Below are positions 30,270 to 36,871 of a DNA stretch of 36,871 nucleotides, piece by piece. A model generated the notes under the pieces. The model made no database searches. It was not told the DNA's origin and saw nothing but the letters and a program-made list of their open reading frames with translations. Source of the stretch: Nocardioides sp. PD653-B2 (GTDB lineage: Bacteria; Actinomycetota; Actinomycetes; Propionibacteriales; Nocardioidaceae); NCBI RefSeq assembly GCF_002117935.1, contig NZ_BDJE01000018.1:1-36871 (forward strand), written 5' to 3'. A program made the translations under genes and the position numbers. The stretch's first letter is position 1. Every line of letters starts with the position of its first letter.

Positions 30270-30562
30270 GGCCCGCCGACCAGGTCGTCGATCAGCCGGC
30301 CCAGGCCGGAGGCGGCGAAGGCGTCGGTGATCTCGTAGGTGGTGGCGGTGAACCGGAGCCCGCTCGCGATGCCCCGGGTGGCCTCGACCAGCTGGGCGGC
30401 ACCGTCCTCCCAGGACGAGGCGAACGACGCCATCGCCGCCGCGAGCCCGTCATGCCCGACGTCGCCCGAGAGGTCGAGGCTCAGTCCGTCGGCCTCGCTC
30501 GCCGCAACCACGGCTTCCACCTGGTCCGCTGCCTGTCGCAGCTCCGCTGGATCGACGTCCAC
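30266..30562 (-). CDS. EspC/WXG100-like type VII secretion partner
   Basis: This 98-residue helical protein has the look of the EspC/DUF2580 group. DVDPAELRQAADQVEAVVAA is the first helix, SFASSWEDGAAQLVEATRGI carries the Trp turn, and FTATTYEITDAFAASGL holds the YxxxD-like export signal (YEITD). Such proteins pair with, and escort, larger T7SS substrates. GTG 30562 has GGGGG 5-6 nt upstream. Its stop overlaps the start of the calpain-like gene by 4 bp, indicating that the two are made together and probably bind. No ESX secretion machinery lies in the window. Confidence 0.82.
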   Translation of the reverse strand: MDVDPAELRQAADQVEAVVAASEADGLSLDLSGDVGHDGLAAAMASFASSWEDGAAQLVEATRGIASGLRFTATTYEITDAFAASGLGRLIDDLVGGP

Positions 30563-30641
30563 GAGAACCCCCGAAAAGTCCGACTGCCGGTCGTCTCATG
30601 CCCCGGCGAGCGGCTCCCGAAACGGCGGCGGGGCGGCCACA

Positions 30642-31235
30642 ATGGCGCCCGTGAGCACCCGTACCGTCGCCATCTTGGTCTTCGACGACGTGGAGGTGCT
30701 CGACTTCGCCGGCCCCTACGAGGTCTTCAACGTCGCCAGCGAGCTCGGCGAGGGCCACCCGTTCTCGGTGTTCTCGGTCGGCCTGACCGGCGCGCCCGCC
30801 GTCGGCCGCGGCGCGTTCACCGTGCAGCCGACGTACTCGATCGACGACGCGCCGCCGCCCGACGTGCTGATCGTCCCGGGCGGTGCCGGTACCCGTCCGC
30901 TGCTGAAGGACGAGCGGCTGCTGGCCTGGGTGCGCGAGCGCGCGGCCGAGGTCGAGCTGCTGGTCTCGGTCTGCACGGGCGCGCTGGTCCTCGGGGCGGC
31001 GGGCCTGCTCGAACGGCGGCCGGCCACCACCCACCACGACGCGTACGACGAGCTGGCGGCGCTGTCGCCGACGACGCAGGTGGTGCGCGGCCAGCGGTTC
31101 GTGCGCAGCGCCGAGAGGATCCTGACCTCGGCCGGTGTCTCCGCCGGTGTCGACGCCAGCCTGCACGCCGTCCAGCTGCTCACCGGCCAGGAGACGCGGG
31201 ACCGCACCGTCGCCGAGATGGAGTGGATGTGGTGA
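30642..31235 (+). CDS. DJ-1/PfpI family protein
   Basis: This 197-residue protein has the DJ-1/PfpI glutamine-amidotransferase-like fold. The nucleophile Cys111 lies in SVCTGALVLG, with His131 in TTHHDAY just after and an N-terminal acidic residue in AGPYEVF (Glu27). The family includes isonitrile hydratases, glyoxalases and AraC-type sensor domains; the presence of DFAGPYEVFNVA fits the isonitrile hydratase-like branch. The reaction is not established. ATG 30642 is used; GTG 30651 is an alternative. It is divergent from the T7SS operon with a 79-bp gap. Tandem hairpin repeats follow directly after the stop. Confidence 0.88.
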   Translation: MAPVSTRTVAILVFDDVEVLDFAGPYEVFNVASELGEGHPFSVFSVGLTGAPAVGRGAFTVQPTYSIDDAPPPDVLIVPGGAGTRPLLKDERLLAWVRERAAEVELLVSVCTGALVLGAAGLLERRPATTHHDAYDELAALSPTTQVVRGQRFVRSAERILTSAGVSAGVDASLHAVQLLTGQETRDRTVAEMEWMW

Positions 31236-31340
31236 GCTGCCCCAGCCTGAGCGTGCGAAGGCTGGGGGCCAGCAGCCAGGTCGAGTTGCGCTGCCCCAGC
31301 CTGAGCGTGCGAAGGCTGGGGGCCAGCAGCCAGGTCGAGT
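31236..31340 (+). repeat. Two 54-bp direct repeats carrying hairpins
   Basis: Copy 1 (31236-31289) and copy 2 (31290-31340) are identical over at least 51 bp. Each contains the inverted repeat CCCCAGCCT/AGGCTGGGG with GCTG/CAGC flanks. They begin immediately after the DJ-1 stop and could act as a terminator or mRNA-stabilising hairpins. The rest of the gap up to 31653 is filled by the elements listed next. Confidence 0.85.
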
Positions 31341-31345
31341 AGCCG

Positions 31346-31408
31346 CGCGGGCGAGGAACGAGCCCGCGACCGGCGTATCGAGACCAGGTCGGGATGGGTC
31401 TCGATACG
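31346..31408. repeat. Two further hairpins, including a CGTATCGAGACC palindrome
   Basis: CGCGGGC/GCCCGCG pair at 31346-31352 and 31362-31368. CGTATCGAGACC (31374-31385) pairs perfectly with GGTCTCGATACG (31397-31408) across an 11-nt spacer. This second motif runs straight into the 33-bp tandem array. It resembles the GTCTCGATACG-type dispersed intergenic repeats of Nocardioides genomes, from memory and not searched. Confidence 0.7.
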
Positions 31409-31416
31409 CTCGCTGG

Positions 31417-31602
31417 CGCTCGCTACTCGACCAACGACGACACGGCGGACGCTCGCTACTCGACCAACGACGACACGGCGGACGCTCGCTACTCGACCAA
31501 CGACGACACGGCGGACGCGCGCTCCTCGACCAACGACGACACGGCGGACGCGCGCTCCTCGACCAACGACGACACGGCGGGCGCTCGCTCCTCGACCAAC
31601 CA
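31417..31602 (+). repeat. 33-bp minisatellite, five full units and one partial
   Basis: Unit starts are 31417, 31450, 31483, 31516, 31549 and 31582 (partial). Each reads CGCTCGCTACTCGACCAACG followed by ACGACACGGCGGA, with the later units changing CTCGCTAC to GCGCTCC. The unit is 33 bp and contiguous with no spacers. It is therefore a tandem repeat and not a CRISPR array. Units are nearly identical, which implies recent expansion. Confidence 0.9.
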
Positions 31603-31653
31603 ACTGCGGCCGGGTTGTCACCTCTCGCCGTAGGACCGCCCGTCGCCCCTCGG

Positions 31654-31659
31654 TAGCGT
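31654..31659 (+). promoter_or_regulatory. -10 element TAGCGT, leaderless promoter of the CoA transferase gene
   Basis: TAGCGT (TAnnnT) ends 7 nt before ATG 31667, and no ribosome binding site is visible. It lies just beyond the minisatellite. Confidence 0.55.
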
Positions 31660-31666
31660 CACCCGC

Positions 31667-32824
31667 ATGACCGAAGGACCGCTGTCCGACCTGATCGTGC
31701 TCGACCTGACCCGCGCGCTCGCCGGCCCCCACGCCGCGATGATGCTCGGCGACATGGGCGCCCGCGTGATCAAGATCGAGCCCCCGACCGGTGACGACAC
31801 CCGGTCGTGGGGGCCGCCGTTCATCGGCGAGCGCGAGGAGCAGGAGTCGACGTACTTCCTCTCGGCCAACCGCAACAAGGAGTCGCTCGTCCTCGACCTC
31901 AAGGACGAGGACGACAAGGAGGTGCTGGCGAAGCTGGTCGCCCGCGCCGACGTCTTGATGGAGAACTACCGCGTCGGCGTCCTCGACCGGCTCGGCTTCC
32001 CGGTGTCGCGGCTGCACGAGCTCAACCCGCGCCTGATCGTCCTGTCGATCACCGGGTTCGGCCACGACGGCCCGGAGGCGAAGCGCGCGGGCTACGACCA
32101 GATCGCCCAGGGCGAGGGCGGGCTGATGTCGATCACCGGCACCGAGCAGCCCACGAAGGTCGGCGTCCCGATCGCCGACCTGATCGCGGGCATGAACGGC
32201 GCCTTCGGGGTCCTGGCCGCGCTCCACGAGCGCGAGACCACCGGCCGCGGCCGGGTCGTGCGCACGTCGCTGCTCGCCGGCATGGTCGGCGTGCACGCCT
32301 TCCAGGGCACCCGCTGGACCGTCGCCAAGGAGGTGCCCGGCCTGGCGGGCGATCACCACCCCTCGATCGCGCCGTACGGCATGTTCGCGACCGCGACCGC
32401 GCCGGTGCAGATCGCCTGCGGCTCCGAAGGGCTGTGGCGCGCGTTGTGCGGCGCCTTCGGCTGGGACCCCGCCGAGGCGGAGTTCGCGACCAACCCGCTG
32501 CGCGTGGCCAACCGCGAGGCGCTGGTCGCGCGCATCGAGTCCCTCTTCAGCTCCGGGCCTGCCGAGCACTGGCTGGAGAAGCTGTCCGACGCCGGAGTGC
32601 CGTCGGGCAAGGTGCGGTCGATGGACGACGTCTACAGCTGGGACCAGGTGCTCTCCCAGGGGCTGCTGCTGTCGGTCGACCACGCGACCCAGGGCCGGCT
32701 CGACCTGCCCGGGTCGCCGGTCCGCTTCGACGACAACCCCTTCTCGAGCGGACGGTCCACCCATGAGGCTCCCCCGACGCTCGGGCAGCACAACGAGTCG
32801 ATCCGGGAGTGGCTGGACTCGTGA
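31667..32824 (+). CDS. Family III CoA transferase (CaiB/BaiF type)
   Basis: This 385-residue enzyme belongs to the CaiB/BaiF/Frc family, which moves CoA between carboxylic acids. The N-terminal ILVLDLTRALAGP-type start is present (LIVLDLTRALAGPHAAMML). KIEPPTGDDTR, SANRNKESLVLDLK, ADVLMENYRVG and GYDQIAQGEGG are typical stretches. The catalytic Asp is Asp170 in VGVPIADLIAG. The C-terminal GQHNESI is the family end motif. Substrate cannot be assigned: an aldehyde dehydrogenase and, far upstream, a crotonase are the only metabolic hints. The stop overlaps the start of the methyltransferase gene (GTGA), so the two are coupled. ATG 31667 has a leaderless promoter. Confidence 0.92.
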   Translation: MTEGPLSDLIVLDLTRALAGPHAAMMLGDMGARVIKIEPPTGDDTRSWGPPFIGEREEQESTYFLSANRNKESLVLDLKDEDDKEVLAKLVARADVLMENYRVGVLDRLGFPVSRLHELNPRLIVLSITGFGHDGPEAKRAGYDQIAQGEGGLMSITGTEQPTKVGVPIADLIAGMNGAFGVLAALHERETTGRGRVVRTSLLAGMVGVHAFQGTRWTVAKEVPGLAGDHHPSIAPYGMFATATAPVQIACGSEGLWRALCGAFGWDPAEAEFATNPLRVANREALVARIESLFSSGPAEHWLEKLSDAGVPSGKVRSMDDVYSWDQVLSQGLLLSVDHATQGRLDLPGSPVRFDDNPFSSGRSTHEAPPTLGQHNESIREWLDS

Positions 32825-33465
32825 GTCGCGACTGGCACGCGTGGCACGAGGAGTATGCCGACCCGGCGTCGTCGCGGTCCCGGCGCCTCGACGTGGTGCG
32901 GACGCAGCTGCGCGCGCTGCTGTCGGAAGCGGCCGGGCCGGTGCGGCTGGTCAGCATGTGCAGCGGCGACGGACGCGACACGCTGCCGGTGCTCGCCGAG
33001 ACCGGCGCCGACATCGACGCGGTGCTGATCGAGCTCGACGCCGAGCTCGCCGAGACCGCCCGGCGGGCCGCCCACGAGCTGGGCCTCGACGGGGTCGACG
33101 TCCGGACGGCGGACGCCGGCACCACCGACTCCTACCGCGGCGCCGTGCCGGCCGACGTCGTGATGGCGTGCGGGGTGTTCGGCAACATCACCGACGACGA
33201 CATCGCGGTGACCGTGGCGCGGCTGCCGTCCCTGATGCCGCCCGGTGGGCACGTGATCTGGACCCGCGGCAACCGGGTGCCGCTCGACCCGACCGGCTTC
33301 GACGGCGACCCGAGCGACTACGTCCGCGGCCTCCTGCACGTCGTCGGCTTCGAGGAGGTCGCGTTCGTCCGCCCGGACGACGCGGGCTTCCGCGTGGGCG
33401 TGCACCGCTGGCCCGGTCCGGCCGCCGCGTTCGAGGACGGCGTCCGGATGTTCAGCTTCGTGTGA
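32821..33465 (+). CDS. Class I SAM-dependent methyltransferase-like protein
   Basis: This 214-residue protein has a Rossmann-type methyltransferase core. Motif I is LVSMCSGDGRDTL (about 43-55) with the SGDG turn for SAM, then VLIELDAELAE with the acidic ribose ligand. VVMACGVFGNIT is the motif IV region, and MPPGGHVIWTRG is the typical later strand. The N-terminus (SRDWHAWHEEYAD) is a short helix. GTG 32821 overlaps the CoA transferase stop (GTGA). The substrate is unknown and the link to a CoA transferase is not understood. No tRNA or protein methyltransferase signature is evident. Confidence 0.85.
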   Translation: MSRDWHAWHEEYADPASSRSRRLDVVRTQLRALLSEAAGPVRLVSMCSGDGRDTLPVLAETGADIDAVLIELDAELAETARRAAHELGLDGVDVRTADAGTTDSYRGAVPADVVMACGVFGNITDDDIAVTVARLPSLMPPGGHVIWTRGNRVPLDPTGFDGDPSDYVRGLLHVVGFEEVAFVRPDDAGFRVGVHRWPGPAAAFEDGVRMFSFV

Positions 33466-33598
33466 CCGGTGACCGGCCGGTGGTGCGCACGGACAGCTTC
33501 TCGGTCGCGACCGTGGCCCTCGTGTCTCCCCGTCTGAGGAGATGGCGGCGTAGGTCGTACAGCACCGGCTTGTTCTCGAAGTCGCTGTAGCCCGCCAT
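33452..33598 (-). CDS. Possible 48-residue ORF or gene remnant
   Basis: The minus-strand frame from ATG 33598 encodes MAGYSDFENKPVLYDLRRHL and then an Arg/Thr-rich tail. The first half uses GC-ending codons as real genes here do; the second half uses rare codons such as CTA, AGA and AGG. That pattern suggests the end of a decayed gene or a chance frame. It overlaps the methyltransferase end and lies beyond the stop of the aldehyde dehydrogenase. No ribosome binding site or leaderless -10 is visible. I recognise no family. Confidence 0.25.
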   Translation of the reverse strand: MAGYSDFENKPVLYDLRRHLLRRGDTRATVATEKLSVRTTGRSPVTRS

Positions 33599-33636
33599 CT
33601 CGACCGCATCGCGGCCCGGCCCAGCGCGCCCGACTC

Positions 33637-35094
33637 CTAGAAGGGGTACGGCGCGATCTCGGGACGCATGGTGAGCCACTGGATCTCGGTGAACGACTCG
33701 ATGTTGGCCTGGGCGCCGCCGATCCGCGAGCCGTTGCCCGACGACTTGGTGCCGCCGAACGGTGCGTTCGCCTCGTCGGAGACCGTCTGCTCGTTGATGT
33801 GCACCTTGCCGGAGCTGACCCGGTCGGCCAGCCGCATCGCGTCGGCGAGGTCGCCGAGGACGCCGACCGAGAGTCCGTACTCGTTGTCGTTGACCAGCGC
33901 GACCGCCTCGTCGAGCGTCGAGAACGAGACCACGGGCGCGACCGGACCGAAGATCTCCTCGGTCCAGGCCGGGTTGTCCTGCGCGACGTCGGCGAGCACG
34001 GTCGGCTGGTAGTAGGGGCCGTCGTTGGTCCCGCCGGCGAGCAGCCGGGCGCCGTGCTGGACGGCGTCCTGGACGATGCCGTCGACGCGCTTGAGCTGCT
34101 TCTCGTCGATGATCGGGCCGAGCGCGACGGTGCCCGACTTCGGGTCGCCGACGGGCAGGTGCTGCGCCTTCTCGGCCAGCGCCGCGACGTACTCCTCGTA
34201 GAGGGACTCGTGGACGATGTGACGCCCCGAGGTCATGCAGATCTGGCCCTGGTGCATGAACGCCCCGAAGGCGCCCGCGGACGCGGCCTTCGCGACGTCG
34301 GCGCCCTGGAGCACGACGAGGGCGTTGTTGCCGCCGAGCTCGAGGTGCGCGCGCTTGAGGCCGCGGGCGGCGGCCTCGCCGACCTTGCGGCCGGCGGCCG
34401 TGGAGCCGGTGAACGCGACGACCGCGACCTCGGGCGCCTCGACGACGGCCGCGCCGATCTCGCCGTCACCCGGCAGGAGGGAGAGCAGCCCGTCGGGCAG
34501 GCCGGCCTCCTGGAAGATCCGCACCAGCACGACGCCGCCGCAGACCGCCGTACGCGGGTCGGGCTTGAGGAGGACGGCGTTGCCGAGCGCGAGGGCCGGG
34601 GCCACCGCGCGGATGCTGAGGATCAGCGGGAAGTTGAACGGTGCGATCACGCTGACCACGCCGACCGGGCGGCGTCGGGCGAAGGACCAGCGGTCCTCGT
34701 TGGTGGTGAGCACCTCGCCGGCCGGGTGCCCGGGCAGGCCCGCGGCCTCGTAGCACTCGCCCGCGGCGATGTGGGTCTCGAGCCCGGCCTTGGGCGGAAT
34801 GCCGCCGGACTCGCGGACGATCCAGTCCTCGATCTCGGCGGCGTGCTCCTCGAACAGCTGACCGGCCCTGCGCAGCACGGCGGCCCGCTCCTCGGGCTTC
34901 CGCGCGGCCCACTCCTGCTGGGCCCGCGCCCCGACATCCGCGGCCCGGCGTACGTCGCCGACCGAGGCGACGCCGTACTCGCCGAGCGTGTCGCCGGTCG
35001 CCGGCTCGATCGCGCGGGCGGTGCCGCCACCCCCGTCCGTCCACCCGTCGATGAAGATCTTGCCGGTCCAGGTCTCAGTGTCGAGGAGCGTCAT
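33637..35094 (-). CDS. Aldehyde dehydrogenase (benzaldehyde dehydrogenase-like)
   Basis: This 485-residue NAD(P)-dependent aldehyde dehydrogenase oxidises an aldehyde to the acid. Catalytic Cys286 lies in HQGQICMTSG and the general base Glu252 in HLELGGNN. Asn154 in APFNFPL and Lys177 in LLKPDP are the nucleotide/active-site residues, and FTGSTAAGRKVGE is the Rossmann turn. The sequence style (VSVIAPFNFPLILSIRAVAP) resembles benzaldehyde/vanillin-type dehydrogenases; substrate class is inferred. ATG 35094 is the start. A weak AACACT hexamer 6 nt upstream may be a leaderless -10. No pathway partner is adjacent on the same strand. Confidence 0.93.
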   Translation of the reverse strand: MTLLDTETWTGKIFIDGWTDGGGGTARAIEPATGDTLGEYGVASVGDVRRAADVGARAQQEWAARKPEERAAVLRRAGQLFEEHAAEIEDWIVRESGGIPPKAGLETHIAAGECYEAAGLPGHPAGEVLTTNEDRWSFARRRPVGVVSVIAPFNFPLILSIRAVAPALALGNAVLLKPDPRTAVCGGVVLVRIFQEAGLPDGLLSLLPGDGEIGAAVVEAPEVAVVAFTGSTAAGRKVGEAAARGLKRAHLELGGNNALVVLQGADVAKAASAGAFGAFMHQGQICMTSGRHIVHESLYEEYVAALAEKAQHLPVGDPKSGTVALGPIIDEKQLKRVDGIVQDAVQHGARLLAGGTNDGPYYQPTVLADVAQDNPAWTEEIFGPVAPVVSFSTLDEAVALVNDNEYGLSVGVLGDLADAMRLADRVSSGKVHINEQTVSDEANAPFGGTKSSGNGSRIGGAQANIESFTEIQWLTMRPEIAPYPF

Positions 35095-35331
35095 GCCCCG
35101 AGTGTTGCTCGCTACCTCGCGCGACACCAGAGCTGGCGATGCCCGATCGCAGGCCGGCCACATGCCACCCGACCGAGCTCGTCGAGCAGTACCTCCTCCT
35201 CGCGGCAGGCCCGCGCGCCGTTGGTCGAGCAGGTCGCGCCGGCGTGGCCTACGGGTCGCTTCGGGTTGCGCGCCGACAGGCTGACAACGGGACGGGCGGG
35301 CGTTGGGTTGCGGTCGCCTCCCGGCTCAGCG
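35095..35331. other. Intergenic region, nothing firm
   Basis: This stretch lies between the aldehyde dehydrogenase start and the dispersed repeat. It holds only short open frames without start signals. Fragments like GTTGGTCGAGCAGG and GCTCGTCGAGCAG resemble worn GGTCGAG-type intergenic repeats. No confident promoter, RNA or gene is seen. Confidence 0.4.
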
Positions 35332-35371
35332 GTGGTTGAGGAAGGACGAAGTCCTGTCTCGAAACCCCCGC
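35332..35371 (+). repeat. Dispersed 40-bp repeat, copy 1
   Basis: GTGGTTGAGGAAGGACGAAG begins this copy, which ends AAACCCCCGC. It matches 36797-36836 at about 37 of 40 positions, in the same orientation. The two copies flank the DUF222/HNH gene. Confidence 0.75.
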
Positions 35372-35414
35372 GCCGGTGATTGAGGTGGTGAAGCGGGTGC
35401 CAGGGTCGGTCGGC

Positions 35415-36668
35415 CTAGGTCCGCCTGGTGAAGGCGACCTTCCCGCCGGGGTGTTGGGTCGTGGTGAAGCCCGGATCGTGGGCACGGGCGTGGTGCTTCG
35501 GGCAGAGCAGGCGGCCGCGTTCGACGTTGGTGCCGCCGCCGCGCGACCAGGGGTGGTCGTGGTGGGCGTGGCACAGGCCGGGTGGCCAGTCGCAGCCCAC
35601 GGTGGTGCAGCCCTGGTCGCGGATGGTCATCGCGATCCGCATCGGGCCGGTGTGGAAGCGGGCCTTGCGGCCGAGGTCCAACACCGCCGAGGGACCACCG
35701 AGGACGGCGGGGATGATCCCGGCCTCGCACGCCAGGCGGCGGGCGAGCCCGGGTGAGATGCGTTCGCCGGTGTCCAGGCTGGCTGCCTGCAGGCGGCCCT
35801 CCAACGTCTCCAGCGTCATGGTCACGACCACGGTGGCGTTGAGCCCCCCGGAGTGGGGGAGCCGGTCGACGGGGTAGCGCTGGATGAGCTCGGCGAACGC
35901 CCGGCCCATGCGTTCGGGTCCGGGCCGTCGTTGACCGAGGAGGCCATTCGTGGCTGCTTGGTGCTGGGGGGCGGCGATGGCCAGGAGCGCCTTCTTGAGC
36001 ATGGCCCCGGTGAGGGTGTCGAGGGTGAACCGGCCGTGCACACGGCCGTGGCCGTCCTCGGCCATCGTGAGCCGCAGTGAGGCGGCGGCTTCGGCTTCTT
36101 CGCGTCCCAGGATCTTCGCTTCGCGGGCGTCGGCCTCCTCGGGGGCGACGACCTCGAAGAGTCGCCGGCCCAGGATGCGCAGGGTCTTCGCGTCGTGGTG
36201 GCGGGCTTCGGCGACCAGGTGCGCCTCGGCCCGCTCGACCAGCGTCTGGTCGAGGTCGGCGGGCAGCTGCTCCACCGCCCGCACGATCACCTGCGCCTGC
36301 TCCACCAGGACATCACCGGCGGCCAGCGCGACCCGGACGGGCTCGTGGCCGTTGCTCAGCGCGGTCGCGAGACTCATCTGCCGGATCGCCTCGCGCCGGG
36401 TCTGGTTGGTGGCGTGCGCCCACCAGACCGCGGTCGAGGTCGCGCCACTGGCTTCACCGACTGCGGCTTCGTCGGCATGCGCGGCGACGCGGAGCTTCAG
36501 CTCCGCGACCCGCGCCTCGAGCTCGGTGCACGCGATCAACGTCGCCGCGGTCTCGTCCGGGTCCATCGACCACATCGGAGTCTCGGCGACCTCGTCAACG
36601 ACGTCGTGCAGCCGTGCGACCGCAGCCGACACGGGGTGTCGTGGTGCGGTCTGGGTGCTGGTCGCCAT
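35415..36668 (-). CDS. DUF222 / 13E12-repeat family HNH endonuclease domain protein
   Basis: This 417-residue protein has a long helical DUF222 region (about 20-320) and a C-terminal HNH motif: CDWPPGLCHAHHDHPWSRGG followed by a Leu-Cys-Pro-Lys-His-His segment. The HNH residues form a metal-dependent nuclease fold. DUF222/13E12 proteins are multi-copy in actinobacterial genomes and often lie in repeat-rich or mobile DNA; their role is not settled. ATG 36668 is used; GTG 36677 adds three residues. The gene is full length with the HNH motif intact, and is bracketed by two copies of a 40-bp repeat. Its 5' region carries DnaA-box-like sites. Confidence 0.92.
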   Translation of the reverse strand: MATSTQTAPRHPVSAAVARLHDVVDEVAETPMWSMDPDETAATLIACTELEARVAELKLRVAAHADEAAVGEASGATSTAVWWAHATNQTRREAIRQMSLATALSNGHEPVRVALAAGDVLVEQAQVIVRAVEQLPADLDQTLVERAEAHLVAEARHHDAKTLRILGRRLFEVVAPEEADAREAKILGREEAEAAASLRLTMAEDGHGRVHGRFTLDTLTGAMLKKALLAIAAPQHQAATNGLLGQRRPGPERMGRAFAELIQRYPVDRLPHSGGLNATVVVTMTLETLEGRLQAASLDTGERISPGLARRLACEAGIIPAVLGGPSAVLDLGRKARFHTGPMRIAMTIRDQGCTTVGCDWPPGLCHAHHDHPWSRGGGTNVERGRLLCPKHHARAHDPGFTTTQHPGGKVAFTRRT

Positions 36669-36714
36669 ACCGACCACTCAAGCAGGGACCACCGACAATG
36701 AGGCCCTGATTTCC

Positions 36715-36772
36715 TGTGGACGACCGGGGTCTGAGGTAACGGTCCGGTAACAGTGTTTCGCCTTTGTCCACA
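36715..36772. other. Convergent DnaA-box-like pair upstream of the DUF222/HNH gene
   Basis: TTGTCCACA (36764-36772) matches the actinobacterial DnaA box exactly. TGTGGACGA (36715-36723) is the reverse complement of TCGTCCACA, one mismatch away. They face each other across about 40 bp of the promoter-side region of the DUF222 gene. Two sites alone may be chance. Confidence 0.35.
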
Positions 36773-36796
36773 GGGGTTTCGCGACGGTCACGCGTC

Positions 36797-36836
36797 GTGG
36801 TTGAGGAAGGACGAAGTCTTGTCGCAAAACCCCCGC
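36797..36836 (+). repeat. Dispersed 40-bp repeat, copy 2
   Basis: This copy differs from copy 1 (35332-35371) mainly at CTTGTCGCAAAAC against CCTGTCTCGAAAC. It leads straight into the hairpin at 36827-36868. Confidence 0.75.
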
Positions 36837-36868
36837 AACCAACGCGGCCACGTCGGCTGCGGGGGTTT
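36827..36868. terminator. Terminator-like hairpin at the right edge
   Basis: AAACCCCCGCA (36827-36837) pairs with TGCGGGGGTTT (36858-36868) around a 20-nt loop. The right arm ends in TTT, then CGA at the window edge. It may terminate a gene lying beyond the window on the minus strand, or be part of the dispersed repeat. Confidence 0.5.
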
Positions 36869-36871
36869 CGA

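Noticed and set aside
31417..31602. Possible CRISPR array
   Set aside because: Units are contiguous with no unique spacers, and there are no cas genes.
31394..31633. A 79-codon frame encoding an 11-residue repeat across the minisatellite
   Set aside because: It is open only because the repeat unit is 33 bp. There is no start signal and the DNA continues a dispersed intergenic repeat.
35139..35339. A 66-codon plus-strand frame after the aldehyde dehydrogenase
   Set aside because: No ribosome binding site, no family resemblance, and it runs into a dispersed repeat.

Overview
This window is about 36.9 kb of very GC-rich chromosomal DNA from an actinobacterium. Nocardioides or a close relative in the Propionibacteriales fits best. 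The evidence is the heavy G/C bias at third codon positions, many GTG starts, and many leaderless promoters with a TAnnnT hexamer 6-7 nt before the start codon. The gene set agrees: a PPA1309-family protein, whiB7, uvrD2 with an HRDC domain, mycoredoxin, adnAB and a DUF222/13E12 HNH protein. No rRNA or plasmid replication genes are present, and the genus is an inference.

Layout. (1) About 1-2735 is the end of an integrated mobile element: a partial gene, a HigBA-like toxin-antitoxin pair, a tyrosine integrase and a small excisionase-like protein. It abuts the 3' end of an initiator tRNA-Met gene (2740-2813, minus), the probable attachment site. (2) 2862-28144 follows the conserved Mycobacterium tuberculosis block Rv3193c-Rv3202c: UPF0182 membrane protein, PPA1309 protein, YlbL-like PDZ/Lon protease, DUF2342 protein, cyclodehydratase-like protein, whiB7, uvrD2, mycoredoxin, nudC, adnB and adnA. 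Lineage-specific genes are interleaved: moaE, two Nudix/metallopeptidase genes, a PHP protein, a crotonase, small zinc-ribbon proteins, purine nucleoside phosphorylase, a PH-domain membrane protein and a flavoprotein. (3) 28188-30562 is a tightly overlapping four-gene operon: an EspC/WXG100-like protein, a calpain-like cysteine protease with an N-terminal type VII secretion domain, a small unknown protein and a lipoprotein. (4) 30642-36668 is accessory metabolism (DJ-1/PfpI protein, family III CoA transferase, methyltransferase, aldehyde dehydrogenase) with repeat-rich intergenic DNA and a DUF222/HNH gene flanked by a dispersed repeat.

How the genes work together. Regions 2-3 combine envelope proteolysis (PDZ/Lon, UPF0182), DNA repair (UvrD2, AdnAB), redox homeostasis (mycoredoxin, NudC-like NADH hydrolase) and antibiotic-inducible transcription (WhiB7). 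WhiB7 has a ~450-nt leader with an upstream ORF and an intrinsic terminator, the layout of ribosome-sensing attenuation.

The best candidates for something new are the type VII calpain-like effector operon with two possible immunity genes, a pair of tandem paralogous micro-proteins directly behind whiB7, a ~97-nt two-tier hairpin at 12138-12234, a DnaA-box-like cluster at 11941-12092, and back-to-back leaderless promoters. All functions are inferred from sequence reading; no database search was run.
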